A DNA stretch of 41,911 bases from an uncultured Acidaminococcus sp. (GTDB lineage: Bacteria > Bacillota > Negativicutes > Acidaminococcales > Acidaminococcaceae): contig CAJMHI010000012.1 in NCBI GenBank assembly GCA_905213155.1, forward strand, positions 1-41,911. The letters are read 5' to 3'. Of the stretch, positions 32,301 to 40,204 are shown piece after piece. The position numbers and the translations under genes were made by a program. Position 1 is the first letter of the stretch; each line of letters opens with the position of its first letter. The notes under the pieces were generated by a model. The model saw nothing but the letters and a program-made list of their open reading frames with translations, was not told the DNA's origin and did no database searches.

Positions 32301-33608
32301 GTCCACGAAAATGGCTTTCATGTCCTGGCCGCCGATATCGAGAATAAAGGAAATGTCTTTATTAATCTTTCGTGCCGCCAAATAATGGGCGATGGTTTCG
32401 ATAATCCCGGTTTTCAGGGCAAAGGCCGCCTTAATTAAATCTTCCCCGTAGCCGGTGGAGCAGCTGCCTAAAATCCGGGGATTGGCACCTGCCTGCAGAC
32501 ATTTTGCGTAGAACGCCTCGAAAGCCGTTTGCACGGCTCCAATGGGATTGCCATTATTGGGCAGGTAGTAGGTAAAAAGAATTTCATCCTGAGGGTTTGT
32601 CACTACCAGCTTGGTGGTGGTGGAACCGGAATCGATGCCTACATAGACATCTGTCGTTTCCGCACTAAGGGGAGCCAGCTGGATAAAGTCCGCTTCTTTT
32701 TGCTTTTTCCAGGCAGCATAATCCGCCTCGTCCTTGAAAATTGGCGGCAAAACGCCTCCGGTCCGGATGGCTGATTTGGGTGTATGGGACAATTTTTTGA
32801 TTAACGCATCAAAGCTGATCTCCGGTGCGTTTTCCGCACTGAGGGCGGTGCCATAAGCCGGAATCAGGTTGGCATTCTCAGGGACAATAAAATTCACATA
32901 GGGAATCTGCAGGGTATCCATCAGTGCTTTCCGCAATACAGGCATAAAGGTGAGGGGACCCCCGCAGAAAAGAATTTTGGGTTCAATGGTGCAGCCGTGG
33001 CTCAAGGTGGCAATCACCTGTACCGCTACGGCGTGGAAAATGGACAGGGCAATATCTTCCCGGCTGACATTTTTGGCCAGCAGGTTTTGTACGTCTGTTT
33101 TGGCAAACACGCCGCAGCGGGAAGCGATGGCGTGAACATGGCTGGCTTTTTGCGCAAGTCCGTCCAGTTCCTCAATAGGGACGCCCAAAAGTACGGCCAT
33201 CTGGTCCAAAAAGGCTCCCGTGCCACCGGCACAGTTGCCGTTCATCCGCAGGTCGCAGCTGCCGTCTTTTTTGATATAGACGATTTTGGCATCTTCCCCG
33301 CCGATATCAATCAGCGTCGCCACATCCGGGTGTTGGGACTTCACATATTTGGTGGCGGCAATGACTTCCTGCTCAAAGGGCAGGTCAAATTTTTCTGCCA
33401 CGCCCATCCCTACAGATCCTGTGACCTTCAGCTGCAAACTGGCATCGCCGATCTGATCACGCAGCTGCTGCAGCGCTTCCTGCAGCACTTTGGGCACATT
33501 GGCCTGGTGGCGTTTATAACAGGTGAAAACCACATGCTGTGCTGCATCCAAAACCACGATTTTGCAGGTGGTGGAACCGATGTCTAATCCTACACGATAC
33601 ATACTCAT
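29313..33608 (-). CDS. Fused CoA-substrate-specific enzyme activase / 2-hydroxyacyl-CoA dehydratase-like protein
   Basis: 1431 residues. Two BadF/BadG/HgdC-type ASKHA ATPase domains lie in tandem. Domain 1 (about 1-270) has GLDIGSTTCKIVV, IDIGGEDAKIV, the Cys segment NGNCAGGTG and RCGVFAKTDVQ. Domain 2 (about 315-590) has GIDSGSTTTKLVV, LDIGGQDMKAI, NESCSSGCGTF and RCTVFMNSKV. The paired Cys in each would hold a 4Fe-4S cluster at a dimer interface. The rest (about 640-1420) is a DUF2229/HgdB-like region with Cys-containing NICFPAKLVHGH, LAGRPYHTDP and NNEVCYPATLVVGD. HgdC-type activases use ATP to drive electrons into 2-hydroxyacyl-CoA dehydratases, a hallmark of glutamate fermentation by Acidaminococcus. 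The fused form is common in anaerobes but its substrate is unknown. ATG 33608 follows GAGGTGC; a second ATG at 33602 is possible. Confidence 0.9.
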   Translation of the reverse strand: MSMYRVGLDIGSTTCKIVVLDAAQHVVFTCYKRHQANVPKVLQEALQQLRDQIGDASLQLKVTGSVGMGVAEKFDLPFEQEVIAATKYVKSQHPDVATLIDIGGEDAKIVYIKKDGSCDLRMNGNCAGGTGAFLDQMAVLLGVPIEELDGLAQKASHVHAIASRCGVFAKTDVQNLLAKNVSREDIALSIFHAVAVQVIATLSHGCTIEPKILFCGGPLTFMPVLRKALMDTLQIPYVNFIVPENANLIPAYGTALSAENAPEISFDALIKKLSHTPKSAIRTGGVLPPIFKDEADYAAWKKQKEADFIQLAPLSAETTDVYVGIDSGSTTTKLVVTNPQDEILFTYYLPNNGNPIGAVQTAFEAFYAKCLQAGANPRILGSCSTGYGEDLIKAAFALKTGIIETIAHYLAARKINKDISFILDIGGQDMKAIFVDHGILNRMELNESCSSGCGTFLETFAKGLNYSVNEFAKLACEAKEPCDLGTRCTVFMNSKVKQSLREGVTIGDISAGLAYSVIKNCLYKVLKLQNTKELGTDIVLQGGTMKNDAVVRAFELLTNTTVHRSNIPEIMGAYGCCLYARQKAEGFATLDDMIHVAQYTTKPLQCHGCENNCLIKKYAFGNGSTYYSGNKCEKYFSNRGENHKPGENIYDYKYQLLFDRPVKEEAERVIGIPRVLNMYEDYPFWHALFTTCGLKVQLSDPSNMKDYVSGIREVMSDNICFPAKLVHGHIHNLIKKRVNRIFMPYVIYERQDDKRQLNSYNCPVVSGYSDVIKSTLESEIPIDTPVINFQDEKLLKGQIRKYLNYIGFDRFMADKALKAAFAAQEDYARAIKAKNEEILQKSREAHQLTILLAGRPYHTDPLIQHKLSESIAEMGINVINEDLVRDDSQITIDDSYLVRQWAYINRISKAADWVARQDNTVHFMEMTSFGCGPDAFLQDEIRGILQRHGKALTLLKIDDVSNIGSLKLRVRSVVESIRYNNDAVLKKEEFVQPPKFEKGMEGYTILAPFFNSYISPLIPSIMKNAGYTVVTLPESTEESAELGLKYANNEVCYPATLVVGDYIKALKSGKYDLHHTAVAISQTGGQCRASNYYGLIKHALVAAGFTDVPVISLAVSKNIQNDQPGFHLNWLKIAKITVSSILFSDCLSKLFHATVVREMGKIKGKAKELKEKYLELAKAEIEKNNSKGLLELLRQAAEEFDAFAKPDEQLPQVGIVGEIYLKFNSFSHKNITEWLMEHSIEVMPPLLTPFFMQAFVNRITNKKFGLERHHIPGFIADVLYGWVNSQIQKFNQVGEKFRYFTPIENIFELANDGKTVINMAAQFGEGWLLPAEIINFAKSGILNVISLQPFGCIANHIISKGIEKRIKSLYPHMNLLSLDFDSGVSDVNVMNRLLLFVENIQKGAVTATGAASQKKEKGFIEENLMRREIMV

Positions 33609-33624
33609 AATGCACCTCGTCTTA

Positions 33625-33649
33625 AAGTGTATATTATTATAACACACTT
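33625..33649 (-). promoter_or_regulatory. Activase promoter -10 inside an inverted repeat
   Basis: TATAAT (minus, 33641-33636) sits between arms AAGTGT (33625-33630) and ACACTT (33644-33649), which are complementary. The leader is about 25 bases. A repressor binding the arms would cover the -10. Confidence 0.45.
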
Positions 33650-33704
33650 CGACAAACATGGTTAGTGGGAGAAACAACGCCAGTAAGGAATTTCTTTGCC
33701 CGGC

Positions 33705-35060
33705 TTATGCTTCCGGGATGGCGCTCCGATGCTTCCAGTGGAGATGGAAATAAAGAATTTCCATGATGCAGCAACTGGCCCATCCCAAGGGATATCCAAA
33801 GCCCACGGTTTGCGGCGTGTTGGCGATGAAACGGGTCATGAAAAACAGATAGGTCTGCCGGATAGCGACAAAGGCTACCAGCATAATCAGCATGGGACCT
33901 ACAGAATCACCACGGCCACGAAGCGCACCGGCCAGTACATGGTTCACGCAGTTAAAGAGCAGGAAGAAAATATTTTGCCGAATGAAGATGGTACCCCAGT
34001 GGATAACCGCCTCGTCACCGGAAAACATTCGCATGGCATCATTGGAGTAGATTGCCAGCACCGCAGATACACAGGCGTTGATGAGTAACGTAATCATGAC
34101 AGCTTGGAACGTGCCTTGGTTGGCCCGCTTTTCCTGGTAGGCCCCGATATTCTGGGCGACAAAGGTGGTAGAAGCCATGGCCATGGATTGCATAATGAGA
34201 AGGACAAACTGGTCAATTTTGTTGTAGCAGCCCCAGCCTGCCATGACTGCGGCACCGAAGAAATTGATATAGGCCTGGACAAACACGTTGGATAAAGACG
34301 TGATGACGCTTTGTAAAGCCGTAGGCATCCCAATCCGGAATATTCCTTTTAGGATGTCCTTATCCAGGCACATGTCCTTCAGGTTGAAGCGGTACACATC
34401 CTTTGTATGCATCAGGACAAAGACCGTGGCGCCTGCCGAAATAAACTGGGATAGGATGGTGGCATAGGCGGCACCGGCAATCCCCATGTGGAAGGTGACT
34501 ACAAACAATAAGTCCAGAAAAATATTTAAAATGCTGGTGAGGATGAGAAAGTACAACGGCCGCTTGGTATCGCCTACGGCCCGCAGGATCCCGCTGCCGA
34601 TATTGTAGAGCAAAAGCCCTGCAACCCCTTCAAAATAAATCTTCAGGTATACATCCGCTTCCTTGAAAACATCTGCCGGGGTATCCATAAATTCCAACAT
34701 GTATTGGGTGGTGGCAAGAAATCCTACCGTAAACAGTACACAGAGAATCAGTGTGGATGCCATGGTGGTTTCCACTGCGGCGTGGAGCCGGTCGTGCTTT
34801 TTCCCGCCAAAGAACTGGCCGATGATTACGCTGGCACCGATGGAAAAGCCGTTAAAGAAAAAAACGGCCATGTTGGTGAGCATGGTGGTGGCACTGACGG
34901 CAGCAAGGGCCTGGGTCCCTACAAAATTGCCTACCACGATGGAATCCACCGTGTTGTAAAGCATTTGGAAAATATTCCCCACCATAAGCGGCAGAGCAAA
35001 TCCCAGTAGTTGTTTGGGAATACTGCCCACCGTCATGTCTCTAGTCATTGTGCGTGCCAT
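33705..35060 (-). CDS. MATE-family efflux transporter
   Basis: 451 residues with 12 helices in two six-helix halves, as in MATE exporters. Typical parts are ALPLMVGNIFQMLYNTVDSI and VVGNFVGTQALAAVSATTML in the N half, and the corresponding FRIGMPTALQSVITSLSNVF in the C half. It would export cationic or aromatic compounds or a metabolite in exchange for Na+ or H+; the substrate is unknown. GAGGATGG precedes the ATG. Its only upstream space holds a terminator-like hairpin (35078-35108) below a -10 at 35146. Confidence 0.93.
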   Translation of the reverse strand: MARTMTRDMTVGSIPKQLLGFALPLMVGNIFQMLYNTVDSIVVGNFVGTQALAAVSATTMLTNMAVFFFNGFSIGASVIIGQFFGGKKHDRLHAAVETTMASTLILCVLFTVGFLATTQYMLEFMDTPADVFKEADVYLKIYFEGVAGLLLYNIGSGILRAVGDTKRPLYFLILTSILNIFLDLLFVVTFHMGIAGAAYATILSQFISAGATVFVLMHTKDVYRFNLKDMCLDKDILKGIFRIGMPTALQSVITSLSNVFVQAYINFFGAAVMAGWGCYNKIDQFVLLIMQSMAMASTTFVAQNIGAYQEKRANQGTFQAVMITLLINACVSAVLAIYSNDAMRMFSGDEAVIHWGTIFIRQNIFFLLFNCVNHVLAGALRGRGDSVGPMLIMLVAFVAIRQTYLFFMTRFIANTPQTVGFGYPLGWASCCIMEILYFHLHWKHRSAIPEA

Positions 35061-35077
35061 TTATCCACCATCCTCGC

Positions 35078-35108
35078 AAAAAATCTCCGGTGCCTGCGGT
35101 ACCGGAGA
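35078..35108 (-). terminator. Terminator-like hairpin upstream of the MATE gene
   Basis: On the minus strand TCTCCGGT (35108-35101) pairs with ACCGGAGA (35091-35084) across a nine-base loop, then six T residues (35083-35078). It ends transcription of the long GntR operon. A TATAAT on the minus strand at 35151-35146, about 38 bp upstream of the hairpin, could start a MATE transcript that must pass this hairpin, making it a possible attenuator. Confidence 0.8.
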
Positions 35109-35206
35109 GCTATAGTTTCTTATTTCATCCTAAACCCACATATTCATTATACTATACGATGAAACATTTGTAGTAACTTTTCTGGGCGGGGATGCCAATA
35201 TATTCC

Positions 35207-35908
35207 TTATGCCTTTCTTTTTTGCTGGTTTAGCATGGCGTCCAGGACGATTTTGTAGGACCATTGGAGATGGGCCTTTAATAAATCCTTGGCTTTGGGA
35301 AGATCTTTCTTTTCCAGGGCCTCTATGATTTTAAGATGCTGGGTGGTACTGTCGGCAAACGTATCTGTTAAAATATACGCCTGGGTCTGTCCCAGTTGGA
35401 TGCGTTGAGAAATACTGGGCATCAATTTCTGTAAATAATGGTTGGAGGTATTTTCAATCAAAAAATTATGAAACTGCTCATCCAGCCGGGACATATCTTC
35501 CACAGTTAATCGTTCTCTATTTCGCTGGTAATCTGTCAAGGCCTTCTCCAGCGTGAGCCGGTTCTTTACCAGTTTGCGGGGAGAAAAATTGTTGACAGCA
35601 GTTTCCAATGCTAAGAGCTCCAAGGTAATGCGGACGCTATAAATATCCCGCATATCGGCGATAGAAAGCACGTTGACTAGTGTACCCCGTCCATTGAGCG
35701 TGGTTACAAAATTTTCATTCTCCAACCGGTTGATAGCCCTTTTCACCGGGGTACGGCTGATGTGCAGAAGGTCTGCAATTTTTTGCTCAGTAATAACATC
35801 TCCCTGACGGATATGGCCGGAAATGATTTGTTCTTTAAGATAATCGTAGGCTTCTTCTGCCAGCGAGCGTCGTTTAATTCCTTCAATCTGGTAAGAATAT
35901 CCTGTCAT
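35207..35908 (-). CDS. GntR-family (FadR/FCD subfamily) transcriptional regulator
   Basis: 233 residues. N-terminal winged helix (about 12-80) with SLAEEAYDYLKEQIISGHIR and EQKIADLLHISRTPVKRAIN; the C-terminal FCD helical domain (about 90-225) includes LDEQFHNFLIENTSNHYLQK, with Asp/His residues typical of FCD metal/effector sites. It is the last gene of the aconitase X-TRAP operon (18 bp after the dehydrogenase), so it probably senses that pathway's substrate. The 12-bp palindrome at 41434-41445, in the leader of the first gene, is a plausible binding site. The ATG at 35908 follows GGAGG. Confidence 0.92.
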   Translation of the reverse strand: MTGYSYQIEGIKRRSLAEEAYDYLKEQIISGHIRQGDVITEQKIADLLHISRTPVKRAINRLENENFVTTLNGRGTLVNVLSIADMRDIYSVRITLELLALETAVNNFSPRKLVKNRLTLEKALTDYQRNRERLTVEDMSRLDEQFHNFLIENTSNHYLQKLMPSISQRIQLGQTQAYILTDTFADSTTQHLKIIEALEKKDLPKAKDLLKAHLQWSYKIVLDAMLNQQKRKA

Positions 35909-35926
35909 AACGAGGTTCCTCCGGAA

Positions 35927-36898
35927 TCAGTTGACCAGGTCTCTCGGTGTTTTTCCTTCCAGCATGTTTTGCAGATTTTCCAGTGCCCGTTCTTTTAGCG
36001 CACGGAATGATTCTACAGAGATATAGGAAATGTGGGGCGTTACATAAATACCAGGACAGTGCAGGATGGCTTCTTCTCCAGTAGGCGGTTCTGTCTTAAT
36101 GACATCTAAAATGGCCCCTTCAATCTGATGCGCTTTGACCGCGGCGATCAGGGCGTTTTCATCCACAATTTTTCCCCGGGCTGTATTGATCAGCCATGCT
36201 GTAGGTTTCATTAGTGAAAGATAGTGGGCATTGACTTTATCTTTATTTTCATCACAGCCCTTTAAATGAATACTCACATAGTCAGCCTGGGTAAAACCTT
36301 CTTCCCAGCTGACTTTTTTTACGCCTAGAGCTTCTATTGCTTCTACCGGAACAAAATCGTCTATGGCGATCACATTGATTCCCAGTGCCTTGGCACGAGC
36401 GGCTACCGTTTTACCGATGACGCCAAACCCCAAAACACACAAGGTTTGTGTACTGAGTCGGTTGCCAATGCGTGGAACAGCCATGGCTCCCCAGCGATTA
36501 TGTCGGCAATCTTCTACTACTGTATCATTATACTGAGAAATGCGTTTGTTGGCAAAATACATAGCAGCAACAACATAATCCGCCAGATCTTCTGCACAGT
36601 ACCCACTGATATTGGTCACGGAAATCCCTTTTTCCCGGGCTGCCTGCACATCTACCCGGTCGTAACCTCCTCCATAAACAGCAATTCCTTTGCAGCACTC
36701 CAGTTGCTTGATGGTGGAAGCGGGCAACGGAGCATAGACCTGGGCCAGGATTCCGTCTGCTTTATGCCCGAAAGCCTGTAAATCACTGGCATAGTTATAA
36801 TTAGAAACTTTTATTGTTACTCCTGGATACTTTGCTTCCAGAATTGCCTTTTCCATATCGTAGTCTTTCCACTCTTCGTCAATAATCCAGATCAGCAT
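35927..36898 (-). CDS. D-isomer-specific 2-hydroxyacid dehydrogenase
   Basis: 323 residues, normal family length. The NAD-binding motif is LGFGVIGKTVAARAKALG (GxGxxG); the catalytic triad can be placed as Arg in NTARGKIVDENAL, Glu in IKTEPPTGEEA and His in VTPHISYISV. It interconverts a 2-keto acid and a D-2-hydroxy acid with NAD(H). It lies between the TRAP permease and the regulator, so it probably acts in catabolism of the imported acid, for example reduction of the keto acid formed after the aconitase X step. AAGGAGG precedes the ATG at 36898. Confidence 0.92.
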   Translation of the reverse strand: MLIWIIDEEWKDYDMEKAILEAKYPGVTIKVSNYNYASDLQAFGHKADGILAQVYAPLPASTIKQLECCKGIAVYGGGYDRVDVQAAREKGISVTNISGYCAEDLADYVVAAMYFANKRISQYNDTVVEDCRHNRWGAMAVPRIGNRLSTQTLCVLGFGVIGKTVAARAKALGINVIAIDDFVPVEAIEALGVKKVSWEEGFTQADYVSIHLKGCDENKDKVNAHYLSLMKPTAWLINTARGKIVDENALIAAVKAHQIEGAILDVIKTEPPTGEEAILHCPGIYVTPHISYISVESFRALKERALENLQNMLEGKTPRDLVN

Positions 36899-36918
36899 GG
36901 CAAATGCGGCCTCCTTTT

Positions 36919-38190
36919 TTATTTAATGAATACGGTGGTTACGGAAGGAATATACGTGACTCCAGCCAATACCAGCAATAGGGCCCCAATCAATAGAACC
37001 AGTTCTTTGGACAGCTCTTCCATTTTTACCTTTGAAATGGCAGCGGCCACAAACAGATCAATCCCGTACGGGGGCGTACAGAACCCAATGGCTAAGTTCA
37101 TAGTAAGCATAATCCCAAAGGTGATGGGGCTCATCCCGAACTTTTTGCAAATGGGGAGCAAGATCGGAGTGAGGATAATGGTTGCGGGAATATTATCAAT
37201 GAACATGCCAACAATAAGAAGGAAAATATTGATCATCAGAAGGATAATGACTCCATTGTCGCTAAGCCCTGTAATGAACGAGGCGATCTTATACGGAATC
37301 TGCTCCATCGTCAAAAGGGCCGCAAAGGCGGTGGAAAGCCCAACCATAAACGTAGTAGCACCATTAATTACGATGGCATCTTTTAACGCCTTATAGGTCG
37401 TAGCTCCATCCAGTTCGTGATAAACAAAGCGGCCTACGATGTAGGAATAGACAACCGAAATGACTGCGGCTTCTGTTGGCGTGAATTTACCCGAATAAAT
37501 CCCGCCCAAAATGATAACGGGGGACAAAATTGCCCAAATGGCATCTTTAAAGGTGCGAATGGTTTGGGATAGGGATACCCGTTCCGCACTACCCCGGTAA
37601 CCTCTTTTTTTGGATACAATGTAAGTCACCAGCATCAGGGCAACGCCCATAAGAATTCCCGGGAGGAAACCTGCCGTGAACAAATTGGTGATGGAGGAAC
37701 CGGAAACAACTCCGTAGATAACAAAGGGTACGGATGGCGGAATGATCACACCGATTGTCCCTGCAGCGGCTGTAAGGGCCGCAGAAAATGTCTTGCTGTA
37801 CCCATGCTGTACCATCTGGGGAATCATGAAGGCACCTACGGCAGAGACCGTCGCCACTGCAGAACCGGAAATGGCCGCAAAAAACATACAAACCACAACC
37901 GTTACCATACCAAGGCCGCCGGTAATGTGCCCGATAAAACATTCAAAAAAATTTACCAAGCGTTTGGCAATCCCGCCGCCGCTCATTAGATTCCCTGCCA
38001 ACATAAAAAAAGGAATGGCCAGAAGAGGAAAGGAGTCTACGCCGGCTACGCTGTTTTGCGCGATCATCATTGTAGGCATGCTGGTAAATTGCAGCATGGT
38101 GACCAGCGTGACCATACCGATGGCGTAGCCAATCGGAACGCTGAGCATTAATAAGACGAGGAAGAGCCCAAAAAGAAACACTGCTTCCAT
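36919..38190 (-). CDS. TRAP transporter large permease (DctM)
   Basis: 423 residues, the standard DctM size, with about 12 helices. Core motifs: FFAAISGSAVATVSAVGAFM and AGTIGVIIPPSVPFVIYGVV in the first half; IDNIPATIILTPILLPICKK and GFCTPPYGIDLFVAAAI in the second. It uses a Na+ gradient and receives substrate from DctP (38756). AAGGAGGG precedes the ATG; three bases separate it from the dctQ stop. Confidence 0.95.
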   Translation of the reverse strand: MEAVFLFGLFLVLLMLSVPIGYAIGMVTLVTMLQFTSMPTMMIAQNSVAGVDSFPLLAIPFFMLAGNLMSGGGIAKRLVNFFECFIGHITGGLGMVTVVVCMFFAAISGSAVATVSAVGAFMIPQMVQHGYSKTFSAALTAAAGTIGVIIPPSVPFVIYGVVSGSSITNLFTAGFLPGILMGVALMLVTYIVSKKRGYRGSAERVSLSQTIRTFKDAIWAILSPVIILGGIYSGKFTPTEAAVISVVYSYIVGRFVYHELDGATTYKALKDAIVINGATTFMVGLSTAFAALLTMEQIPYKIASFITGLSDNGVIILLMINIFLLIVGMFIDNIPATIILTPILLPICKKFGMSPITFGIMLTMNLAIGFCTPPYGIDLFVAAAISKVKMEELSKELVLLIGALLLVLAGVTYIPSVTTVFIK

Positions 38191-38193
38191 GGT

Positions 38194-38685
38194 TTATCCC
38201 TCCTTAGGTTCTGTCCCGCTGCGAAGTCTTGTATACAGCGTATAGAGTAACCGCAGGCTGAGGAAAAAAGAGGCGATAGGGAGAGAGGCATAGACATAGA
38301 ATAGCGGTAGCCGCATACCTGACGAGAGTGTATTACGGGAAGCCATGGACTGGCATAGATCCATACCTTTATAAAAGAGAAAAATATTAAAGACCAGCCA
38401 GGAAAGATCCACAAAGAAATCCAAGATGCGTTTTGCCTTTGGCCCGGGCAGCCAGTTGTAAATCATCTCCACCCGGATATGTTCGTGGTAATGGTACGCC
38501 AAATCGGCGCCCAGCCAAATCTGCCAGATAAAAATATAGCGGGACAATTCTTCGGACCAGGAGAGGGAAGAATTGAACACGCTCCGCATAATGATTTGGA
38601 AGAAAATCAAGAGTGTGTTGCAAACCAGACTGATGATAAGTAAGCGTTCTTCCAGAAAGGTCCATTTATCAAGAAACGTTTTCAT
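38194..38685 (-). CDS. TRAP transporter small permease (DctQ)
   Basis: 163 residues with four predicted helices, the DctQ norm. SLSWSEELSRYIFIWQIWLG is the characteristic WxEExxRxxFxW motif. The ATG at 38685 follows AAAGGA; a longer version starting at 38715 would run into the intercistronic hairpin and is less likely. It forms the membrane complex with DctM. Confidence 0.93.
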   Translation of the reverse strand: MKTFLDKWTFLEERLLIISLVCNTLLIFFQIIMRSVFNSSLSWSEELSRYIFIWQIWLGADLAYHYHEHIRVEMIYNWLPGPKAKRILDFFVDLSWLVFNIFLFYKGMDLCQSMASRNTLSSGMRLPLFYVYASLPIASFFLSLRLLYTLYTRLRSGTEPKEG

Positions 38686-38712
38686 AACCGTATCCTTTCT
38701 GCTGGAATAGGG

Positions 38713-38747
38713 CATGCTAAGGAAGCCGGAGCGACTCCCTTAGCATG
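38713..38747 (-). other. Long intercistronic hairpin between dctP and dctQ
   Basis: CATGCTAAGG (38713-38722) is complementary to CCTTAGCATG (38738-38747), with inner GGAG-CGA-CTCC. No T-tract follows. Such hairpins typically stabilise the upstream binding-protein mRNA and raise its level over the permeases. Confidence 0.7.
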
Positions 38748-38755
38748 AAGCAGGG

Positions 38756-39775
38756 TTACTGGTTGTACTTTTCACAAAGGTCAAACAATGCTTTTCCAAA
38801 TTTTTGCTGGTATTTGTCGTACATGGGCTGCAAGGCTTTCCGAATGACAGCTTTTTGCTCTGCCGTCAGGATATTGGTCTGTAGCTTGCCAACAGTTTCC
38901 AGATCTTTGATGGCTTTTTCGTTGTCTTTTAGTTCTATATCCCGTTGTTCTTTGGCATAGGCTTGGGCCTCTTCTTGCAGAATTTTTTGCTCGTCGGCAC
39001 TCAGGGACTTGAACTTCTTGTCATTAATCAAGAACGGAAGGAAAGTATGTACGTGTTCATCAATACTGGAGTATTTCTGCACTTCGTAGAACTTATTGGC
39101 GAATGTCAAGGAAGGTGGATTTTCCTGGGCTTCCACGGTACCCTGTTGCAACCCGGTATACAGTTCGGTAAAGCTCATGGGCGTAGGGTTAGCACCCAAG
39201 GTTTTGTAGTAGTCAATGAAGATCGGGCTTTCCATGACTCTCATTTTCAAGCCTTTAAAGTCTTCGGGCGTAACAATAGGTTTCACTTTGCTGGTGGTAC
39301 TACGGGGGCCGTTATAGGAATAGCACAGGACATCAACCCCTTTGGATTTAATTTTTTCGGCCAGTTCCTTTCCTACATCCCCATCCATGGCAGCAAAGGC
39401 AGCTTTGGCATCTTTGAACAGATAGGGCATATCCAGAATCCCAAATTCTTCGTTATAGGTCGTTAACACGGAGGTGGAAGGCAGTGCCATATCCAGTGTC
39501 CCGGTGGCTACGGATTCCGTCAGTTGTACGTCGCCGCCTAAGGCACCATTCGGGTAGATTTCAATTTTCAGATGGCCTTTGGACCGGTCTTCTACTTTTT
39601 TCTTAAAGTTTAACAGGGCTTTGTGGGTGGAGCGATCTTCCGGCTCTACGTGTCCGATTTTCAGCGTTACGGCATCGCCGCCTTTATTCTCTGCGGTCCC
39701 TCCGCCGCATCCAGCCAACGCTCCGATGGATAGCAATAACGACATGGTCAGGGCCATAAATTTAGCCTTTTTCAT
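38756..39775 (-). CDS. TRAP transporter substrate-binding lipoprotein (DctP)
   Basis: 339 residues. The signal ends in a lipobox, GALAGCGGG, so it is lipid-anchored. LKIGHVEPEDRSTHKALLNF starts the mature fold. LKMRVMESPIFIDYYKTLGA contains the conserved Arg that binds the substrate carboxylate, followed by NPTPMSFTELYTGLQQGTVE, the family signature. The ligand is therefore a carboxylic acid. The DctP precedes DctQ and DctM and follows the aconitase X genes. GGAGGCG precedes the ATG. Confidence 0.95.
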   Translation of the reverse strand: MKKAKFMALTMSLLLSIGALAGCGGGTAENKGGDAVTLKIGHVEPEDRSTHKALLNFKKKVEDRSKGHLKIEIYPNGALGGDVQLTESVATGTLDMALPSTSVLTTYNEEFGILDMPYLFKDAKAAFAAMDGDVGKELAEKIKSKGVDVLCYSYNGPRSTTSKVKPIVTPEDFKGLKMRVMESPIFIDYYKTLGANPTPMSFTELYTGLQQGTVEAQENPPSLTFANKFYEVQKYSSIDEHVHTFLPFLINDKKFKSLSADEQKILQEEAQAYAKEQRDIELKDNEKAIKDLETVGKLQTNILTAEQKAVIRKALQPMYDKYQQKFGKALFDLCEKYNQ

Positions 39776-39802
39776 TATAACGCCTCCTTGCTCTGCTTGC
39801 TT

Positions 39803-40204
39803 TTATAGAATTTTCACCAGTCCGGCATCTGCATCAATCTCTACCGTATCTCCCTCCTTCACTTCCTCATAAAATGCAGGGTCAACTTTATCCACCATGG
39901 GGATTTCAAACAAAATCGCACTGGAAACCAGTACAGTTTCCGGATTCTTTACAATGAGTCCTTTGGGCTGATTATGATATTTCATCAGTTGGAACAAACC
40001 GTCGGCTTGTACTACGCTGCTGCCTTTACCGCTAGGGAAAATCATGATTTTCCCTGCGATGCTTTTCCCTTCCAGGCAGTGTTCTTTTTCAAAAACATTT
40101 CCGGTGGGAGGATCCACCATGTAGAAACAAACATCGTCAGAAGAAAGAATCGCAGCGGCCTGCGCCTTGCCTTCAGAAATTTTATGACAGGTAAATGTTT
40201 TCAT
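39803..40204 (-). CDS. Aconitase X swivel subunit (DUF126)
   Basis: 133 residues. The swivelling beta domain has MIFPSGKGSSVVQADG, the conserved GKGSS loop of aconitase X small subunits, and FEIPMVDKVD near the C terminus. It joins the catalytic subunit encoded upstream; in other species both are fused. The second of two tandem ATGs (40204) is preferred: its A is the last base of the upstream TGA (TGATG), and GGGGAGG is then seven bases away. The alternative is 40207. Confidence 0.92.
   Translation of the reverse strand: MKTFTCHKISEGKAQAAAILSSDDVCFYMVDPPTGNVFEKEHCLEGKSIAGKIMIFPSGKGSSVVQADGLFQLMKYHNQPKGLIVKNPETVLVSSAILFEIPMVDKVDPAFYEEVKEGDTVEIDADAGLVKIL

Noticed and set aside
36919..39775. 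Assigning the TRAP system to C4-dicarboxylates (dctPQM by name)
   Set aside because: The components are clear, but the ligand is not: the conserved Arg only proves a carboxylate, so no substrate-specific gene symbol is given.
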